A stretch of DNA of 8,120 nucleotides from CAZYBG01 sp964645155. GTDB taxonomy: Bacteria > Pseudomonadota > Alphaproteobacteria > Rhodobacterales > Rhodobacteraceae. Positions 5,701-8,120 of this stretch are shown piece after piece. The position numbers were made by a program, and so were the translations under genes. The stretch's first letter is position 1, and each line of letters begins with the position of its first letter. The stretch spans positions 1 to 8,120 of the forward strand of contig CAZYBG010000121.1 in assembly GCA_964645155.1 (NCBI GenBank), given 5' to 3'. The notes under the pieces were generated by a model that had not been told where the DNA came from, did no database searches, and worked only from the letters and a program-made list of their open reading frames with translations.

Positions 5701-6918
5701 TCACGCCGCGATCGAGGTGTGGCGCGAGGCCGGCGCCTCGATCCGGCTCTTCGAGGGGGCGCGGCCGGCAAAGCGCGCGCCGAGCGTTTCCGGCCCCGCA
5801 GTGACGCGGAAGTAGTCGTATTCGTCGGCCCGCTCGGCGAGGTTGTCGAAGGCGCAGAGATACTGGAAGTGCAGCCGGAAGTAGCGCTGCCGCAGCCCGG
5901 CCAGCGTCTCGGGGCGGAGCGTGCGGCGGAACGCGGCCGACAGCACCAGCGGCCAGCGCTTGCCCGGCGGGGCCACGCCCGTCACCGCCACCGGGTCGCA
6001 GAGCGCGAAGGCACAGCCGTCGCCCGGCGCTGTGATGTCCACCCAGGCCAGTTCCTCGCGCGCCGAGAGATAGCGCAGGTCGGCGCGCAGGCGATGGGCG
6101 CCGGGCAGGAACGACACCATCGGGATCACCTGCCCGAGCGAGAGGAACGACAGCGCCGGCCCGGCCGCAGGCGCGCGGCCCGCGCGGACCAGATCGGCCA
6201 GGACCGACACGGCGAGATGCGCGCCCGAGGAATGGCCGACGACCAGCACCTCGTCGACCTCCCCGGCCAGGGCCGCGGCGATCCGGTCGCCGAAGGCGGC
6301 CATCCGCGCCTCGAGCTCCGGCGGGTTGGCGCCGTTCCAGCGGGCGGCATAGGCGTAGTCGTGCATCAGGTAGTAGGCGAAAAGCCGGCCGTCCTGGCGG
6401 CGGAACAGCGCAAGCACCGGCCAGACCGCCAGCAGCGCGGCCCAGGGCCAGGGCGGCGGCAGCACCCGCGCCGCGAGCGCGCCGAGCGCCCGGGCCACGA
6501 CAAGCGCGACGCAAAGCTGCGCCAGCAGCACCGCGATCGGGTAGAGCGCCGCGATGATCGGCCCCTTGCGGAGCCGCGCCAGCCGCCGCAGCGCGCCGGA
6601 GGCGAGATAGACCCATGCCGTCCGCAGAAGCTGGCCGTAGGTCGCGAGGATGCCGTGGCCCATCGAGCCCTGCACCAGGTCCGACCAGACCAGAACCTCG
6701 ACCGCGGTCTCGACCGCCCGGCCCTCGATCCGGGCGCGCACCGTCCAGCCGAAGCCCTCGCCGTCGCGCGGGCCGATCGCAAGCTCGTAGCCCGACAGTG
6801 CGGCCTGCCGCGCCCCCTCCGTGCGGTAGAGCTCGCGGTAGCGCCGCGGCGGCATCGGGTCGTAGCCGGGGATGTAGAACACCCGCCGCCGCGCCACGCC
6901 GTGCCGTTCCGCCATCAT
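5701..6918 (-). CDS. membrane-associated alpha/beta-hydrolase-like protein
   Basis: This 405-residue protein looks like an alpha/beta-fold hydrolase interrupted by a membrane region. Near the N-terminus, RRVFYIPGYDP (residues 11-21) resembles the first strand and oxyanion-hole turn of the fold. Two hydrophobic stretches follow, about 120-150 and 157-172, predicted to cross or dip into the membrane. The nucleophile elbow is VLVVGHSSGAH (224-234), a GxSxG motif with Ser230. Asp294 or Asp300 and His350 (in YFRLHFQYL) are possible triad partners, but this is a guess. The substrate is unknown; a lipid or acyl ester is a reasonable guess given the membrane segments. The start at 6918 is supported by GGAGGA seven bases upstream; a second ATG follows at once. 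It sits 54 bases after ccdA and 10 bases before the P450 gene. An uncharacterised membrane protein with a chance GxSxG is less likely. Confidence 0.75.
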   Translation of the reverse strand: MMAERHGVARRRVFYIPGYDPMPPRRYRELYRTEGARQAALSGYELAIGPRDGEGFGWTVRARIEGRAVETAVEVLVWSDLVQGSMGHGILATYGQLLRTAWVYLASGALRRLARLRKGPIIAALYPIAVLLAQLCVALVVARALGALAARVLPPPWPWAALLAVWPVLALFRRQDGRLFAYYLMHDYAYAARWNGANPPELEARMAAFGDRIAAALAGEVDEVLVVGHSSGAHLAVSVLADLVRAGRAPAAGPALSFLSLGQVIPMVSFLPGAHRLRADLRYLSAREELAWVDITAPGDGCAFALCDPVAVTGVAPPGKRWPLVLSAAFRRTLRPETLAGLRQRYFRLHFQYLCAFDNLAERADEYDYFRVTAGPETLGARFAGRAPSKSRIEAPASRHTSIAA

Positions 6919-6972
6919 GCGCCATCCTCCGCCGGTGGGCAGACTAGCGGGGAGATGGTTGCCGAAACAGCC

Positions 6973-7719
6973 TCAACCGAGCGTGGCGAGCGCCGGGAAG
7001 GTCTCGAGCAGCCAGAACGAGAAGGCCGAGAAGGCGCCCGTCAGCATCGCGAGACCGACCGCGACCAGCAGCAGCCCCATCGCCTTCTCGATCACGCCCA
7101 TGTGGCGCTTGAGCCGCCCCATCACGCCCTGCGCCCGGTCGAGGAACAGCGCCACCAGGAGGAACGGCACCCCGAGCCCTACGGCATAGGCCGCAAGCAG
7201 CGTGGTGCCGCGCGCCACGCTCGCCTCCGATGCCGCGAGGCCGAGGATGGCGCCGAGGATCGGGCCGATGCAGGGCGTCCAGCCGAAGGCGAAGGCGAGG
7301 CCGAGGATGTAGGCGCCGAAGGCCGAGCCGCCACGGTCGCCGGCATCGAGCCGCGCCTCGTAGTTGAGGAACGGGATGCGGATCACGCCAAGAAAGTGCA
7401 GCCCGAACAGGATGATGACGGCGCCAGCGATCCGCGCGAGCAGGATCTGGTTGCCGAGGAAGAACTGCCCGATCCATGAGAAGGTGAAGCCGAGGAACAG
7501 GAACACCGTCGACAGCCCAAGCACGAAGAAGAGCGCGGGCACCACGGTCCGGTGCCGCGCGGCGATGCCGGCCTCGGAAAGCTGGATCCCGCCCATGTAG
7601 GCGACATAGGGCGGCACGATCGGCAGCACGCAGGGACTGAGGAACGACAGCACGCCCGCCGCCAGCGCCACCCCGAGCGAGGGCAGCAGCGTCAGGTCGT
7701 AGATGTCCAGTCCGAACAT
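6973..7719 (-). CDS. ccdA: cytochrome c biogenesis protein CcdA (thiol-disulfide transporter)
   Basis: This 248-residue inner-membrane protein belongs to the CcdA/DsbD-beta family, which carries electrons from cytoplasmic thioredoxin across the membrane to periplasmic partners such as CcmG or other thioredoxin-like proteins, keeping apocytochrome c haem-binding cysteines reduced. The two redox cysteines are present in their standard settings: Cys30 in LSFLSPCVLPIVPPY (first membrane helix) and Cys150 in FGWTPCIGPILGAIL (fourth helix). Six hydrophobic helices can be traced, at about 13-37, 58-80, 92-113, 133-160, 167-193 and 217-240. No periplasmic thioredoxin domain is fused, so this is the short CcdA form, not full DsbD. 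The ATG at 7719 has ACCGGAGG eight bases upstream. It lies 152 bases after the putative RNase E gene and 54 bases before the hydrolase; read-through into the hydrolase-P450 pair is possible. Confidence 0.95.
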   Translation of the reverse strand: MFGLDIYDLTLLPSLGVALAAGVLSFLSPCVLPIVPPYVAYMGGIQLSEAGIAARHRTVVPALFFVLGLSTVFLFLGFTFSWIGQFFLGNQILLARIAGAVIILFGLHFLGVIRIPFLNYEARLDAGDRGGSAFGAYILGLAFAFGWTPCIGPILGAILGLAASEASVARGTTLLAAYAVGLGVPFLLVALFLDRAQGVMGRLKRHMGVIEKAMGLLLVAVGLAMLTGAFSAFSFWLLETFPALATLG

Positions 7720-7816
7720 GGGCGGCGCCTCCGGTCCCGGCCCGGCATAGCGCGCGCCGCCGCCCCCGTCACGTCCTCGTCGCGGGGGGCGGCGTCACGT
7801 TCGCGTGGCCCGGGGC

Positions 7817-7840
7817 GCGCGCACGCGCGCCGCCGCGCGC
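7817..7840. other. alternating G/C tract, possible Z-DNA-prone segment
   Basis: In the 152-base gap between the putative RNase E gene and ccdA, the stretch starting GGCGCGCGCACGCGCGCC and continuing to CGCGCGCG is a nearly unbroken purine-pyrimidine alternation. Such tracts can flip to left-handed DNA under negative supercoiling. No promoter-like hexamers are seen in the gap. It may simply reflect extreme GC content. Confidence 0.4.
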
Positions 7841-7858
7841 GACATCGGCCCCGGAGTT

Positions 7859-7886
7859 CGCTTCGGCCGCCTCAGCGGCCGAGCGA
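7859..7886 (-). repeat. inverted repeat with the upstream gene's stop codon in its loop
   Basis: TCGGCCGC (7863-7870) and GCGGCCGA (7875-7882) form a perfect 8-bp stem around a 4-base loop. Four more pairs (TCGC/GCGA) can form beyond a single bulged T. On the minus strand the loop is TGAG, which contains the stop codon of the putative RNase E gene. No T-run follows, so it is not a standard intrinsic terminator, but it could protect the mRNA 3' end or promote pausing. Confidence 0.55.
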
Positions 7887-8120
7887 CCACCAGCCACGCC
7901 GCCTGGGCTTTGCGGCCTGGTCGGCCGGCTCATCGGCCGGCTCGGCGGCGGGCCCGGCGGCGGCGGGCTCGGCTGGTTGCGGCGCCGGCGCTTCTGCAGC
8001 CTTGGGCCTGGCCCTGGGCGGCGGCTCGGCCGCATCCTCGGGTGCCGGGATGCGTGCCGGAGCCTCGGCCGGCGCGGCCTCGGCCGGGGCGGCCGCCGCC
8101 GGGGCGGCCGCCGCCTTCCG
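7872..8120 (-). CDS. rne: C-terminal tail of a large Ala/Pro-rich protein, probably ribonuclease E (5' truncated by window edge)
   Basis: This frame is open from the window edge to a TGA at 7872-7874 and gives 82 residues. They are dominated by Ala, Pro and Glu (AAPAEAAPAEAPARIPAPED, then PAAAGPAAEPADEPADQAAK) and end in the basic/aromatic motif KPRRRGWWSLGR. Long disordered tails that close with a short RRGWW-type motif are what I expect of alphaproteobacterial RNase E, the membrane-associated endonuclease that starts mRNA decay and processes rRNA; its tail binds degradosome partners. None of the catalytic S1/DNase-I-like domain lies in the window, so identification rests on the tail alone. 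Another protein with a disordered Ala/Pro tail is possible. Low complexity explains why it is easily missed. It runs in the same direction as ccdA. Confidence 0.6.
   Translation of the reverse strand, partial: RKAAAAPAAAAPAEAAPAEAPARIPAPEDAAEPPPRARPKAAEAPAPQPAEPAAAGPAAEPADEPADQAAKPRRRGWWSLGR
8086..8115 (-). repeat. perfect 15-bp tandem duplication inside the putative RNase E tail
   Basis: GGGGCGGCCGCCGCC occurs at 8086-8100 and again at 8101-8115. On the minus strand each copy encodes a five-residue unit of four alanines and a proline in frame. This is an in-frame repeat expansion in a disordered linker, consistent with replication slippage. Confidence 0.8.

Noticed and set aside
4401..5804. 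467-codon plus-strand frame opposite the P450 gene
   Set aside because: The minus strand carries all P450 motifs. This frame is the usual antisense shadow in GC-rich DNA.
5719..7479. 586-codon plus-strand frame spanning the hydrolase and ccdA genes
   Set aside because: It runs antisense across two good genes and the gap between them. Its product is Arg/Gly/Glu/His-rich low complexity, and no ribosome binding site is evident.
7769..8035. 88-codon minus-strand frame across the putative RNase E tail and the following gap
   Set aside because: It crosses the real stop region in another frame and encodes only Pro/Arg/Ala low complexity. The frame ending RRRGWWSLGR is better supported.

Overview
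This is a very GC-rich window of bacterial chromosome. Codons end mostly in G or C, and even the antisense frames stay open for long stretches. The gene content fits an alphaproteobacterium, most likely of the Rhodobacteraceae/Paracoccaceae type. The main indications are a TfoX-C-only protein, a short FadL-like porin, a CcdA-type thiol transporter, and a tail like that of alphaproteobacterial RNase E (Ala/Pro-rich, ending RRGWWSLGR). The taxonomic call is inference from family resemblance.

Layout. The left half reads on the plus strand: the 3' end of mnmA (tRNA 2-thiouridylase, 1-451), an EamA/DMT-family permease (519-1403), a FadL/OMPP1-like outer-membrane channel (1508-2575) closed by a textbook UUCG-loop terminator (2601-2630), aroQ (type II 3-dehydroquinate dehydratase, 2704-3141), a 57-residue Pro/Gln/Ala-rich orphan protein (3280-3453), and a TfoX-C-domain protein (3525-3920). 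The right half reads on the minus strand. An unrecognised 88-residue gene (3887-4153) converges on the TfoX gene and overlaps its last 34 bases. Next, in transcription order from the right edge, come the C-terminal end of a probable RNase E gene (7872-8120), ccdA (6973-7719), a membrane-associated alpha/beta-hydrolase-like protein (5701-6918) and a cytochrome P450 (4314-5690).

How the genes work together. Most of the window is housekeeping: tRNA thiolation, the shikimate pathway, RNA decay and cytochrome c maturation. The most interesting unit is the hydrolase-P450 pair. Only 10 bases separate the two genes, so they are almost certainly co-transcribed. This suggests a small oxidation-plus-hydrolysis module acting on a membrane lipid or other hydrophobic substrate, with ccdA just upstream. 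No mobile element, CRISPR array, tRNA or rRNA is visible. I see no clear sign of a wholly new system. The less explained parts are the hydrolase-P450 pair, the two small orphan genes, and a cluster of three GTGAACGC sites around the P450 3' end.
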